The notes below the pieces were generated by a model that did no database searches, was not told the origin of the DNA, and saw only the letters and a program-made list of their open reading frames with translations. DNA of 64,000 nt from JAHEDT01 sp963825615 (GTDB taxonomy: Bacteria > Desulfobacterota > Desulfuromonadia > Desulfuromonadales > BM103): NCBI GenBank assembly GCA_963825615.1, contig CAWGTV010000001.1, positions 930,001 to 994,000 on the forward strand, in the 5' to 3' direction. Both the position numbers and the translations under genes were made by a program. Positions 17,097-26,388 of the stretch are shown here, piece by piece. Position 1 is the stretch's first letter. Each line of letters begins with the position of its first letter.

Positions 17097-19382
17097 ATGA
17101 GCGAAAAAAAACGTAAACCTTTTCTGCGCGAGCACATCAAAAAAGAGATCGCCGGCCTGGTCTGGATGGCTGCAGGTCTCTTTCTGCTGTTGAGCCTGGT
17201 GTCATTCAACAACAGCGACCCCTCGTTCAACAACAACCTCAACCCAGCTTCGATCTTCAACTTTTGCGGCAAGGTCGGCGCCTATGTCTCCGATCTTTTC
17301 TTCCAGATCATTGGCTTGCCGGCCCTGATGATCCCCTTTGCCTGCCTGCTCTTTGCCTGGCGGCTGCTGAAATTCCGCGATCTGCACCCCCGCACTTACA
17401 AGATTTTCGCGTTCCTGGTCATGCTGATCTCCATCGCCGGGATGATCTCGCTCAAGGTTGAAAAGGTCGCCCTGTTCGGGCAGACGATGAACCAGGCCGG
17501 TGGTTTTATCGGCTACCTTTTAGCCAGCACCCTGAAGAACTGGTTCAACATGACCGGTGCAGCGATCTTCCTGCTGGTCTTCTTTTCCGTCTCTGCCATG
17601 CTGGTGGCGCGCTTCTCAATGGTGCTCTTCCTGGAGGGGCTGTTGGCCAGACTGGGCGTCGCCATGGAAAGGCGCCGCGAGGCCCGGCAGGCCCGACGCG
17701 AGCTGCAGCAGGCCAAGAGCCCGAAGAAGGAAAAATCGCTGGTCATCCGCGCCCTTGAGCCTGCTCCGGGGCCGGCAAACCGCGATAAACCGCAGAAGAG
17801 CAGCAAGAAAAAAGCCCAGGAGAACCAGGAGGCTTTCGATTTCCTGGAACCCTCGGGGACCTATCATCAACCCTCCCTTAGCCTACTCGACCATGACGGC
17901 GAGGTCGCCAAGCCGGTTGACAAGGACGCACTGATGATGAACGCCAGGCTGCTGGAGAAGAAGCTGCTCGATTTCAACGTCGAGGGCGATGTCTCCGAGG
18001 TCAAGCCGGGGCCGGTGGTCACCATGTACGAGTTTGCCCCGGCTCCGGGCGTCAAGGTCAACAAGATCGCCGGACTGGCCGACGACCTGAGCATGGCGCT
18101 CAAGGCCCTCTCCATCCGCATCGTCGCCCCGATCCCCGGCCGCGGCGTGGTCGGCATCGAGATTCCCAACCGCGACCGGGAGATGGTCTATCTCAAGGAG
18201 ATTTTCTCCACCGAAGAGTTCCAGAAAACCGGCGGTCGCCTGCCCCTCGCGCTCGGCAAGGACATCTTCGGCCATACCGTCGTCTCGGACCTCGCCAAGA
18301 TGCCGCACCTGCTGGTCGCCGGTTCGACCGGCACCGGTAAATCGGTGTCGATCAACGCCATGATCCTGTCGCTGCTCTACCGTTCCGACCCGCGCGATGT
18401 GCGTTTGATCATGGTTGACCCCAAGATGCTGGAACTCTCCATGTATGAAGGGATTCCGCACCTGCTGCTGCCGGTGGTGACCAATCCGAAAAAAGCCGCC
18501 CTGGCGCTCAACTGGGCAGTGCGCGAAATGGAGCGGCGCTACAAGCTGATGTCCGACAAGGGCGTGCGCAATATCGACGGCTACAACCGCAAGCTGGTCA
18601 AGGAGGAGAAAGACCGGTCTGCCAAGCGGCAACAGGAGCTGTCCAACGACACATTGACAGACCTCATGGAAGATGACCTGCCCGAAATCGAGCTGATCGA
18701 GGGGGAAGTCCTTGAGCATGGGCATCTCCCCTACATCGTCGTGATCGTCGACGAACTGGCCGACCTGATGATGGTCGCCGGCCGCGAAATCGAGGAAGCG
18801 ATCGCCCGCCTGGCACAGATGGCCCGTGCGGCCGGCATCCATTTGATCCTTGCCACTCAGCGTCCCAGCGTTGATGTCATCACCGGCCTGATCAAGGCCA
18901 ACTTCCCGACCCGCATCTCCTTCAAGGTCTTTTCGCGCATCGATTCGCGCACCATTCTCGACCAGATGGGCGCCGAGGCCCTGCTCGGCAACGGCGACAT
19001 GCTCTTTTTGCCCCCCGGCACCGGTGCCGTACAACGCGTCCATGGCGCCTTCGTCTCGGAGATTGAAGTGCAGCGGGTGGTGGATTTTCTCAAAAAACAG
19101 GGGAAACCCGATTACGACAAGTCGATCCTTGAAGCACCGGCCGCCACCGAGAGCGGCAACAACGGCGACGATGAGTACGATGAGAAATGGGATGAGGCTC
19201 TGGCGATCATCGCCGAAAGCCGTCAGGCCTCGATCTCCATGCTGCAGCGCCGCTTGCGCCTTGGCTATAACCGCGCCGCCCGCATGATCGAAAAGATGGA
19301 GGTTGAAGGGATCGTCGGCCCTTCCGACGGCACCAGCCGGCCTCGTGAAGTCTTCATCAGCAAGATCGGCGGCGGCGAATGA
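17097..19382 (+). CDS. ftsK: DNA translocase FtsK/SpoIIIE family
   Basis: Septum-anchored motor that pumps chromosomal DNA during division. About 761 residues: four or five membrane segments at residues 20-185, a short basic linker (about 190-290), then the alpha/beta motor. The motor has Walker A AGSTGTGKSVSINAMI at about residue 408, Walker B VIVDELADLMMVAGREIEEA, and ATQRPSVDVITGLIKANFPT. A C-terminal gamma winged helix (LQRRLRLGYNRAARMIEKME) recognises KOPS-type polarity sequences. The ATG at 17097 (MSEKKRKPFLREH) is preferred; an in-frame start exists at 17058. Confidence 0.95.
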   Translation: MSEKKRKPFLREHIKKEIAGLVWMAAGLFLLLSLVSFNNSDPSFNNNLNPASIFNFCGKVGAYVSDLFFQIIGLPALMIPFACLLFAWRLLKFRDLHPRTYKIFAFLVMLISIAGMISLKVEKVALFGQTMNQAGGFIGYLLASTLKNWFNMTGAAIFLLVFFSVSAMLVARFSMVLFLEGLLARLGVAMERRREARQARRELQQAKSPKKEKSLVIRALEPAPGPANRDKPQKSSKKKAQENQEAFDFLEPSGTYHQPSLSLLDHDGEVAKPVDKDALMMNARLLEKKLLDFNVEGDVSEVKPGPVVTMYEFAPAPGVKVNKIAGLADDLSMALKALSIRIVAPIPGRGVVGIEIPNRDREMVYLKEIFSTEEFQKTGGRLPLALGKDIFGHTVVSDLAKMPHLLVAGSTGTGKSVSINAMILSLLYRSDPRDVRLIMVDPKMLELSMYEGIPHLLLPVVTNPKKAALALNWAVREMERRYKLMSDKGVRNIDGYNRKLVKEEKDRSAKRQQELSNDTLTDLMEDDLPEIELIEGEVLEHGHLPYIVVIVDELADLMMVAGREIEEAIARLAQMARAAGIHLILATQRPSVDVITGLIKANFPTRISFKVFSRIDSRTILDQMGAEALLGNGDMLFLPPGTGAVQRVHGAFVSEIEVQRVVDFLKKQGKPDYDKSILEAPAATESGNNGDDEYDEKWDEALAIIAESRQASISMLQRRLRLGYNRAARMIEKMEVEGIVGPSDGTSRPREVFISKIGGGE

Positions 19383-19394
19383 AACGGCGCTTCT

Positions 19395-19440
19395 TTTGCC
19401 AGAGACGCGGCACGCGGGACGAGGGGCGCGTAAAGCCAAC
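19395..19440. repeat. GGGACG-type intergenic repeat fragment
   Basis: The short spacer after ftsK contains GACGCGGCACGCGGGACGAG followed by GGGCGCG. It matches the words in the spacers at 1597-1701 and 40264-40344. Confidence 0.4.
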
Positions 19441-19448
19441 CTTGCAAA

Positions 19449-19979
19449 ATGAATGACACCGATAAACAACCAACGGGAGTAAGCCATACGGGCGCTCCCG
19501 TTGGCGTTTGTACTTTTTCAGCCTCTGGGCCGCATCTCCCAGTACCATCTCTTCTCGCCATCGATTGCGGTCTAAAAACCGGCCTCGCCCTCTTCGCCCT
19601 GCCCGGCAAGCTCCTCTGGTACCGTTCGCGCAACTTTGGCAGTCGCACCCGCCTGAAGAAAGCGGTATGGCAGATTCTTAAACAGAATGCAGGGTTGCAA
19701 CAGCTGGTGGTGGAAGGCGGCGGCCCACTGGCAGAGATCTGGCTGAAGGCAGGTGAGAAACGCGGGCTGCAAGTCACCCTGGTCCAAGCAGAGCTCTGGC
19801 GCAAGGATCTGCTGCTGCCGCGCCAGCAACGCAGCGGCAAACAGGCCAAACAGGTGGCCGATGACCTGGCAAGAGAGCTCATTGAACAATCAGGTGCAGC
19901 AAAACCGACCTCGCTGCGGCACGACGCCGCCGAAGCAATTCTTGTCGGGTGGTGGGCAATCACCGCAGAGCGACCCTAA
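19449..19979 (+). CDS. RuvC/YqgF-like RNase H-fold protein (uncharacterised)
   Basis: 176 residues, not recognised as a named gene. The core starts with LLAIDCGLKTGLALFAL, resembling the first strand of RuvC/YqgF nucleases with its catalytic Asp. Next comes LQQLVVEGGGPLAEIW with a Glu in the second conserved position, and the C-terminal SLRHDAAEAILVGWWAI provides an HDAAEA block like the last acidic residue of RuvC. The acidic pattern D...E...D therefore looks complete, suggesting a nuclease or resolvase-like activity. That is inference from pattern, not homology search. The N-terminal 35 residues look non-conserved and the start is uncertain. It lies between ftsK and larB on the same strand. 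Confidence 0.6.
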   Translation: MNDTDKQPTGVSHTGAPVGVCTFSASGPHLPVPSLLAIDCGLKTGLALFALPGKLLWYRSRNFGSRTRLKKAVWQILKQNAGLQQLVVEGGGPLAEIWLKAGEKRGLQVTLVQAELWRKDLLLPRQQRSGKQAKQVADDLARELIEQSGAAKPTSLRHDAAEAILVGWWAITAERP

Positions 19980-20118
19980 TCTGCAGACATTCCCGCCTCA
20001 TCAACAACACGCCCTTGAGACCAAGAGACCTTCGAACGGGCAGAAACTGACTTAAGGTTTGAAAATCCGTCCGGGAATGCTAACATGTCAGCTCCGGGAG
20101 GGGCCTGGAGATTAATAG

Positions 20119-20877
20119 ATGGACAGCAACGATTTAAAGCACTTACTGACTGCCATCCAATCCGGCGACCTCGATATTGACGAGGGTCTCGAGCGGCTGC
20201 GCAAGCTACCTTACGAAGACGCCGGCATTGCCAAAATCGACCACCACCGCGCCCTGCGCCAAGGGGTGCCGGAAGTCGTGCTCGGTGAGGCAAAAACGGC
20301 CGAGCAGCTGACCACTATCGTTGAGCACATGGCGGTCCATGGTGACAATGTCCTGGTGACGCGCATTTCCGGGGAAAAGGCTGCAACTCTGCTCGATAAA
20401 CATCCCGGCAGTGAATACGACCCGATCGCCAGGACCTTTGTCCTGCAACAGAAGCCTTTTACAGACCTCGGTCGTGGCAAAATTCTCATCATATGCGCCG
20501 GCACCTCCGACCTGCCGGTGGCCAGAGAAGCCGCCGTCACGGCCCGCGTATTCAACAACCGGGTCGAAGAACTCGTCGATGTGGGCGTTGCCGGCATCCA
20601 CCGCCTGCTGGCCCACACCGAGGCCCTGCGAGAGGCAACGGTCATCATCGTCGTCGCCGGCATGGAAGGGGCCCTGCCCTCGGTGGTCGGCGGCCTGGTC
20701 GAGGTGCCGGTGATCGCCGTGCCCACCTCGGTCGGATACGGCGCTTCCTTCAACGGCATCGCCGCCCTGCTCGGCATGCTCAACTCCTGTGCCGGCGGGA
20801 TCACGGTGGTCAATATCGACAACGGCTTCGGAGCCGCCTTCGCCGCCAACCGTATCAATCGCCACAGGCCATCATGA
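20119..20877 (+). CDS. larB: Nickel pincer cofactor biosynthesis protein LarB
   Basis: LarB carboxylates and hydrolyses nicotinic acid adenine dinucleotide to give the dicarboxylated nicotinate mononucleotide precursor of the nickel-pincer cofactor. The 252-residue protein has an N-terminal helical part (LERLRKLPYEDAGIAKIDHH) and a PurE-like C-terminal domain. That domain includes ICAGTSDLPVAREAAVTARV, VAGMEGALPSVVGGLVEVPV and PTSVGYGASFNGIAALLGML. GGAG lies 9 bases before the ATG. Its stop overlaps the larC start by four bases (ATGA), so the two are co-translated. Confidence 0.94.
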   Translation: MDSNDLKHLLTAIQSGDLDIDEGLERLRKLPYEDAGIAKIDHHRALRQGVPEVVLGEAKTAEQLTTIVEHMAVHGDNVLVTRISGEKAATLLDKHPGSEYDPIARTFVLQQKPFTDLGRGKILIICAGTSDLPVAREAAVTARVFNNRVEELVDVGVAGIHRLLAHTEALREATVIIVVAGMEGALPSVVGGLVEVPVIAVPTSVGYGASFNGIAALLGMLNSCAGGITVVNIDNGFGAAFAANRINRHRPS

Positions 20878-22058
20878 ACCTTCTCTACCTCGACACCTTC
20901 TCCGGCATCTCCGGGGACATGATGCTCGGCCTGCTGGTCGACCTAGGGGTTGACCTAGGTGCTCTCGAAGCGGAGCTGGCGAGACTGCCCGTAACCGGCT
21001 ACCGCCTGGATCGGCGCCCGGAAAAGCGTCATGGCATCGGCGGCACACGTATCGAAGTACTGTATGAAGGCGATCAACCCCCACGCACCTGGAGCGGCAT
21101 CGACCGCATGCTGGCCGACAGCCTGCTCGCCGACCCGGTCCGCACCAGAGCACGACGCATCTTCCGTCGCCTCGGCGAAGCGGAAGCACTGGTCCACCAA
21201 GTCAGCCTCGACAATGTACATTTCCACGAAGTCGGCGCGGTAGACGCCATCGTCGACATCGTCGGCAGCGCCATCGGCCTGCACCTGCTCGGGGCTACAG
21301 ATATCCTCTGTGCTCCCCTCCCCATGTCCAGCGGCATGATCTGCAGCGCTCACGGCGCCATGCCGCTGCCAGCCCCGGCCACGCTGCAGATATTGCAGGG
21401 GCAACCGGTGCGCAGTGCCGGCAGCGAACGAGAGCTGGTCACCCCCACCGGGGCAGCCATCGCCGCCGAGGTTGCCCGATTCGGCCCCTTGCCGGAGATG
21501 ACCATCGCGCGTATCGGCTACGGTGTGGGCGGCTGGGACCTGGACGATCGCCCCAACCTGCTGCGCGGCATCCTCGGCAGTCTGGGGACGGCAACCCGCT
21601 GCGAACGTGATGTGGTCACCATCCTGGAAACGCACCTCGACGATTCCTCCCCGGAATGGCTCGGCGCTCTGCTCGAGCGGCTCATGCACGAGGGCGCTCT
21701 CGATGCCGCATTGGCCCCGCTGCAGATGAAAAAAAATCGCCCGGGGACGCGCCTGACGGTCGTGGCCACCCCCAATCAGGCCGACCGCCTGGCCGAACTG
21801 ATCCTGCGTGAGAGCAGCGCCATCGGCGTGCGTATGCACGAGACCCGGCGCATGAAGTTGCGGCGCGAATCCGCCACCGTGCAAACCGCTTTTGGTGAAG
21901 CGGCCGTGAAATTGATTTTCCAAGGGGAGCAACTGCTGCGTGTCACGGCAGAACACGCCAGCTGTCAAGAACTGGCCGTAGCCACCGGCCGGCCGCTGCC
22001 GGACATCTACCGCGTGGTCACGGCGGCCGCCAACCGCCGGTTCGGCCTGGAGGAGTAA
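20874..22058 (+). CDS. larC: Nickel insertion protein LarC
   Basis: CTP-dependent cyclometallase that inserts nickel into the pincer nucleotide. The 394-residue single reading frame has the N-terminal YLDTFSGISGDMMLGLLVDL, the His-rich NVHFHEVGAVDAIVDIVGSA, VTPTGAAIAAEVARFGPLPE and a C-terminal ferredoxin-like part (LETHLDDSSPEWLGALLERL). In Lactobacillus plantarum LarC is made by a programmed frameshift; here it is one uninterrupted frame. It is preceded by larB with an ATGA overlap and followed immediately by pgpA (TAA-ATG junction). The substrate enzyme LarA is at 62387-63661. Confidence 0.93.
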   Translation: MNLLYLDTFSGISGDMMLGLLVDLGVDLGALEAELARLPVTGYRLDRRPEKRHGIGGTRIEVLYEGDQPPRTWSGIDRMLADSLLADPVRTRARRIFRRLGEAEALVHQVSLDNVHFHEVGAVDAIVDIVGSAIGLHLLGATDILCAPLPMSSGMICSAHGAMPLPAPATLQILQGQPVRSAGSERELVTPTGAAIAAEVARFGPLPEMTIARIGYGVGGWDLDDRPNLLRGILGSLGTATRCERDVVTILETHLDDSSPEWLGALLERLMHEGALDAALAPLQMKKNRPGTRLTVVATPNQADRLAELILRESSAIGVRMHETRRMKLRRESATVQTAFGEAAVKLIFQGEQLLRVTAEHASCQELAVATGRPLPDIYRVVTAAANRRFGLEE

Positions 22059-22517
22059 ATGCGCCGCCTGATTCTGCTGCTCTCAAGCAACGCCGGCCTC
22101 GGCTACGCCCCTTTTGCCTCGGGAACCTTCGGCACACTGGCCGGAATTCCCGTTTTCTTTCTGCTCGCACCCTGGCCCTGGTGGCTTTTCCTGATAACTT
22201 TCACAGCATTGCTCTGCCTCAGTTTCTGGATGGCCGATGCCGCCGGCCAGATCTACGAGGTCGCCGATGACGGCCGCATCGTCATCGACGAACTGGTCGG
22301 CTACCTGGTCACCGTCGCTTTTCTGCCATGGAGCTGGCCTGCTGCCCTGCTCGGCTTTTTCTGGTTCCGCCTGTTCGATATTCTCAAGCCTCCGCCGGCG
22401 CGCTGGTTCGACCAGAACCTCAAGCATGGCGTCGGCGTGGTTCTCGACGATTTCGCCGCGGGCATTTACGGCGCGTTCGCACTGCGCCTCACCTTATGGC
22501 TTTTCAACCTCAACTGA
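22059..22517 (+). CDS. pgpA: Phosphatidylglycerophosphatase A
   Basis: Removes the phosphate from phosphatidylglycerol phosphate in anionic phospholipid synthesis. The 152-residue membrane protein has the family blocks GLGYAPFASGTFGTLAGIPV, VIDELVGYLV and FRLFDILKPPPARWFD, ending in VVLDDFAAGIYGA. All the acidic residues of these motifs are present. Four hydrophobic segments are visible. It begins at the base after the larC stop codon, so translational coupling is likely. Confidence 0.93.
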   Translation: MRRLILLLSSNAGLGYAPFASGTFGTLAGIPVFFLLAPWPWWLFLITFTALLCLSFWMADAAGQIYEVADDGRIVIDELVGYLVTVAFLPWSWPAALLGFFWFRLFDILKPPPARWFDQNLKHGVGVVLDDFAAGIYGAFALRLTLWLFNLN

Positions 22518-22565
22518 CGTCGGCAGTCCCCTGCCGAACATTGTGCAAAAGAAGCTCGAAACTAG

Positions 22566-23822
22566 ATGAAAATCGCAATTCTCACCATCGGCGACGAACT
22601 GCTCAACGGCGACCTGGCCGACACCAACACGGCGGCGATTGCGGCTAAATTGATGGACAACGCCCTGCCGGTGCGTGAAGCCGCAACGATTGGCGACCGC
22701 GAGGATGACATCGTCGCCGCACTGCAACGCCTCGCCAAGGCGCACGAAGCGATCATCGTCACCGGCGGGCTCGGCCCGACCGAGGATGACCGCACAGCAA
22801 GAGCGGCGGCGCGGGCCTTTGAACGTCCGCTGAGCCTGAATATCAACGCACTCGAGCAGATCAGGGCCCGCTTTCGCATCTGGCAACGGGAGATGCACCC
22901 GCGCAACGAAAAGCAGGCGCTCCTGCCGGGCAGAAGTGCGGTCATAATCAACGAACTCGGCACCGCCCCAGGATTTCAGCTGCAAAGCAACCAGACCGAC
23001 CTTTATTTCCTCCCCGGCGTCCCCCGGGAGATGCTGGCCATGCTCGAGAGCTACGTCATCCCTGCATTGCTCGAGCGCTTCCCGGACCCTCCCCCGCTTT
23101 GCCAGCGGGTCATGTCCGTGTTTGGCCTGGCCGAAGCGGATATCGAGGCGCGCATTACCCGCAACGGCCTGCCCGATGGCGTTGAGCTGGCGTTTAATGT
23201 CGAGTTGCCGATGGTGCAGGTCAAACTGCGCGCACGGGGGGAGAACGCGCAAAAGCTTGTCGACCGGGCCGAGATGGCGGTCAACAGGGTGCTGGGTGTG
23301 TATGTGGTCGGCATCGACGGCAGCACCCTGGCCGGCAGCGCGGCACATTACCTGACCGCCGCCGGCCTCACCCTGGCCCTGGCCGAGTCCTGCACCGGAG
23401 GGCTTATTGCCAAACTCCTGACCGACCAACCCGGATCATCAGCCTTCCTGGAACGCAGCGTCGTCTCCTATGCCAACTCCGCCAAGGAGAGCTGCCTGAA
23501 CGTCCCCAAAGACCTGCTTGTCCGCCATGGCGCAGTCAGCGCCGAGTGCGCCGAGGCCATGGCCAGGGGCGTGCGCTCAAACGCACGCACCGACATCGGC
23601 CTGGCCGTTACCGGCATTGCCGGCCCGGAGGGAGGGACCGCTGACAAGCCGGTCGGCACGGTTTACCTGGCGATGGTCAGTCCACAGGGCGAGCGCGTTG
23701 ATCGCTTTAACTTCTCAGGTAATCGCGACCAGGTCCGGCTGCGCACGGCCTGTACCGCTCTTGACTGGCTGCGCCGCCTGGCGATCGCACGGCTGTCCGG
23801 CGAAGAGCAGGACCAGTCATGA
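22566..23822 (+). CDS. cinA: CinA family nicotinamide-nucleotide amidohydrolase/competence protein
   Basis: Two-domain protein of 418 residues. The N-terminal molybdopterin-binding-like (COG1058) domain has TIGDELLNGDLADTNTAAIA and VTGGLGPTEDDRTARAA. The C-terminal PncC domain has LALAESCTGGLIAKLLTDQP, VSYANSAKESCLNVP and GLAVTGIAGPEGGTADKPVG. The family deamidates NMN to NaMN and hydrolyses ADP-ribose, recycling pyridine nucleotides. In many bacteria it lies near recA, as here (recA is 2.6 kb downstream). Its stop overlaps the next start (ATGA). Confidence 0.94.
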   Translation: MKIAILTIGDELLNGDLADTNTAAIAAKLMDNALPVREAATIGDREDDIVAALQRLAKAHEAIIVTGGLGPTEDDRTARAAARAFERPLSLNINALEQIRARFRIWQREMHPRNEKQALLPGRSAVIINELGTAPGFQLQSNQTDLYFLPGVPREMLAMLESYVIPALLERFPDPPPLCQRVMSVFGLAEADIEARITRNGLPDGVELAFNVELPMVQVKLRARGENAQKLVDRAEMAVNRVLGVYVVGIDGSTLAGSAAHYLTAAGLTLALAESCTGGLIAKLLTDQPGSSAFLERSVVSYANSAKESCLNVPKDLLVRHGAVSAECAEAMARGVRSNARTDIGLAVTGIAGPEGGTADKPVGTVYLAMVSPQGERVDRFNFSGNRDQVRLRTACTALDWLRRLAIARLSGEEQDQS

Positions 23823-25772
23823 TTGCTGCGGTCCTCGCCATAGCATCGGCCGGAGCGGTTGTGGCCATCCTCTGGGTCAAGCGCAGCCAAGGGCAAGCCA
23901 GGCAGCGGCAGGGCGAGCTCCTGGACAAGGAAGAAAAGTACCAGCAACTGGCAGCCCAGCTTGAGAATTACCGCAGCCGCGATCAGCAACTCGTGCAGGA
24001 TGCCGGCGAGGCCCTGTTCATCTTCGACCGGGAGGACGGCGCACTGATCGAGCTCAACCGCCAGGCGGAGAATCTGCTCGGCTACACCCGAGGAGAAATC
24101 GTCCATCTTACCTACAAGGTGCTCTTCTCCAGAGAACACCGGCAACGCGTGCTGCGCATGATTGGCAAGGTGATCAGGCAGGGCGAGGCGGAGACCACCG
24201 GCATCAAGTTCCGGCGCAAGGACGGCAGCCAGTTCGTCGGCGAGATCAAAGCGAGAATCGGACACATGCAAGGGCGCGAGATCATCTTCGGCAACCTTCG
24301 CGACGTGACCCAGACCATCAACCTGCAGCTTGAACTGCAGCGCCATAACCGGCACCTCACGCTGCTCAACGAGATCTCCCACCGCGTTGCCGAGGGGCAC
24401 GACCTGCCGCAAACCCTAGAGATCATCCTTGATGAAGTGATCCGCAGCCTTGACATATCGGGCGGCGGCATCTTCCTCCTGGAACAGCGCGGCACGGAAA
24501 TGAAATTGGCGCTGCATCGCAACATCCCCGAGGATGTGGTCGCAGAACTCGGCGCGATACAGCCCGGGATTGGCCTGGCGGGCAAAGTCGCCGAAACCGG
24601 CCGGCCACGTCTCTCCACCGACCTGCAGAAAGATCATCGCCGCATTTCCAGTGCCGTGTTCGCCGACGGCTGGCACGCTTTTCTGGCGGTCCCCTTTATC
24701 GCCGACGATGCACCCTTGGGTGTGCTCTTCATCTTCGACCGCGGCAAAAGGGTCTTCAGCCGCGAGGATGTCCGCCTCATTCAGGCCATCGGCAGACAGC
24801 TTGGCCCATTGCTGAAAAATGCCGAGCTCTTTGACGAACTGCAGTGGCAGCATCGGCTCAACTTTGCCAGTCTGCGCGAACTCGAACGCTCTCGCTCGAC
24901 ACTCCGTGACAACCTGGACCAGCTCGAACAACATCATCGCACGCTGCAAAGTCTCAACCAGATGAAGAGTGCCTTCCTCTCCCTGGCGTCGCATGAACTG
25001 CGCACGCCCTTGACGACGATCCTGTCCGGGGCAGAGTATCCTGCAGAGCGCCACAGAAGACCTGCTCGGGGAGAATGAGAAGCGGGCGATAGATGTCATC
25101 ATGCGCGGCAGCCTGCGCCTTAATCATATCGTCGATGATTTGCTCGAAGCGGCCCGGCTCGAAGCCAAATCACTGTACATGGCCCGTGAAGCGATCAACC
25201 CCCTGCCGATGGTCAGGGACCTTCTTGCAGACTTCAGGCCGATGGGTGAGTCGCGCAAGCTGCGCATTGAACTTTTGGACTTTCCGGACGACGGCATGAT
25301 TCGCGGGGATGTCCATCATCTCAAGCGTGCCCTCGGCAGGCTGATGGAAAACGCCATCAAGTTCACTCCGGAAGGGGGCTGGGTCCGGATTGCCGGGCGC
25401 ACTCTGCAGCAGGAAGAGGTGGTCGCTCTCACAGAAAAGCTGCGCGCTTTTTCCGAAAGCTTTTTCGAAGGGGTGTTGAAAGAAAGCTATCTGCAGATTT
25501 CCATCAGCGACAGCGGCATCGGCATCGACAAGGACGACCAGGTGCGGATCTTCGACAAGTTCCATGAAGTGGGCGACATCTCCGGCCATTCGACCTCGAA
25601 GGCTCGGTTCGGCGGCAAGGGCGTCGGCCTCGGCCTGACCCTGGCCAAAGGCATTATCGAGACCCACGAAGGGTTGGTCTGGGTCGACAGCGCCGGCCCC
25701 GCGCAAGGCAGCTGCTTCTCGACTCTCCTGCCGCTGGCCAGCCCTGGTGAGGGGAGATATGTCCTCGGTTAG
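23819..25772 (+). CDS. PAS-GAF sensor histidine kinase (frameshifted)
   Basis: One kinase gene split by a frame change at about 25040. Domain order: N-terminal membrane segment (IAAVLAIASAGAVVAILWV), coiled coil, PAS (about residues 55-165), GAF (about 180-335), HisKA with FLSLASHELRTPLTTILSG, then in the second frame HATPase_c with LMENAIKFTPEGG, SDSGIGIDKDDQVRIFDKFH and GGKGVGLGLTLAKGIIETHE. Removing one C in TATCCTGCAG at about 25038-25047 restores the frame and links the two parts. The corrected length is 650 residues. There is no receiver domain and no adjacent response regulator, so the partner is unknown. It begins in the cinA stop and overlaps the thpR start. Confidence 0.88.
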
Positions 25773-26334
25773 AGCCTTTCTGGCCATCCCGCTGCCCCAG
25801 CCCCTGCAAGAGGCCATCACGGCCCTGCAGAATGATCTCAGGGCACAGATACCTGATGCACGCTGGACCCGCGCTGAGAACCTGCATCTGACCTTGCATT
25901 TCTTCGGCGAAACCACGCAGGAAAACCTTGAAAAGATCAAGGTTTCTGTGCTATCCGTTAAAGGCTGTCAACGGCCCTTCCCGGTCGACGTGAAAGGACT
26001 TGGAGCCTTTCCCAGCCGGCACCGACCGCGCGTCATCTGGCTCGACCTAGACCCTAAGGAGCAGCTCAGGCAACTGCATGGACATTGTCTGAGATTCCTG
26101 CTTGCAGCCGGAGTTGTCACGGAATCACGGCCTTACTCTCCGCACCTGACCATCGGTCGACTGCGACAGCAGAAACCCGACCTGACGGAGCTCTGCAATG
26201 CGATCGCGACGAAGCCGATCGGCAGGCTGCCGGTTGACCGGCTGGTCCTTTTTGAAAGCCGCCTGCATGCCGGCGGCGCAGAACACATTCCACTGATGAC
26301 GGTGAACCTTGATGATGAAACCAACACCTTGTAA
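25759..26334 (+). CDS. thpR: RNA 2',3'-cyclic phosphodiesterase (2'-5' RNA ligase family)
   Basis: 2H phosphoesterase family protein of about 191 residues. It has the two catalytic HxTx motifs, ENLHLTLHFFGET at about residue 42 and YSPHLTIGRLR at about 126, in the expected spacing. The start at 25759 (MSSVRAFLAIPLPQPLQEA) follows GAGGGGAGAT; this overlaps the end of the kinase gene by 14 bases. Upstream of recA in the same run, suggesting co-transcription. Confidence 0.92.
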   Translation: MSSVRAFLAIPLPQPLQEAITALQNDLRAQIPDARWTRAENLHLTLHFFGETTQENLEKIKVSVLSVKGCQRPFPVDVKGLGAFPSRHRPRVIWLDLDPKEQLRQLHGHCLRFLLAAGVVTESRPYSPHLTIGRLRQQKPDLTELCNAIATKPIGRLPVDRLVLFESRLHAGGAEHIPLMTVNLDDETNTL

Positions 26335-26388
26335 CAGACAGGCCAACATACATATTGCGGGCATTGGCCCGACAAGGAGGGAACTCTG

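Noticed and set aside
17883..19487. 534-codon minus-strand frame opposite ftsK
   Set aside because: Composition typical of antisense frames of GC-rich genes; the plus strand encodes a clear FtsK motor.
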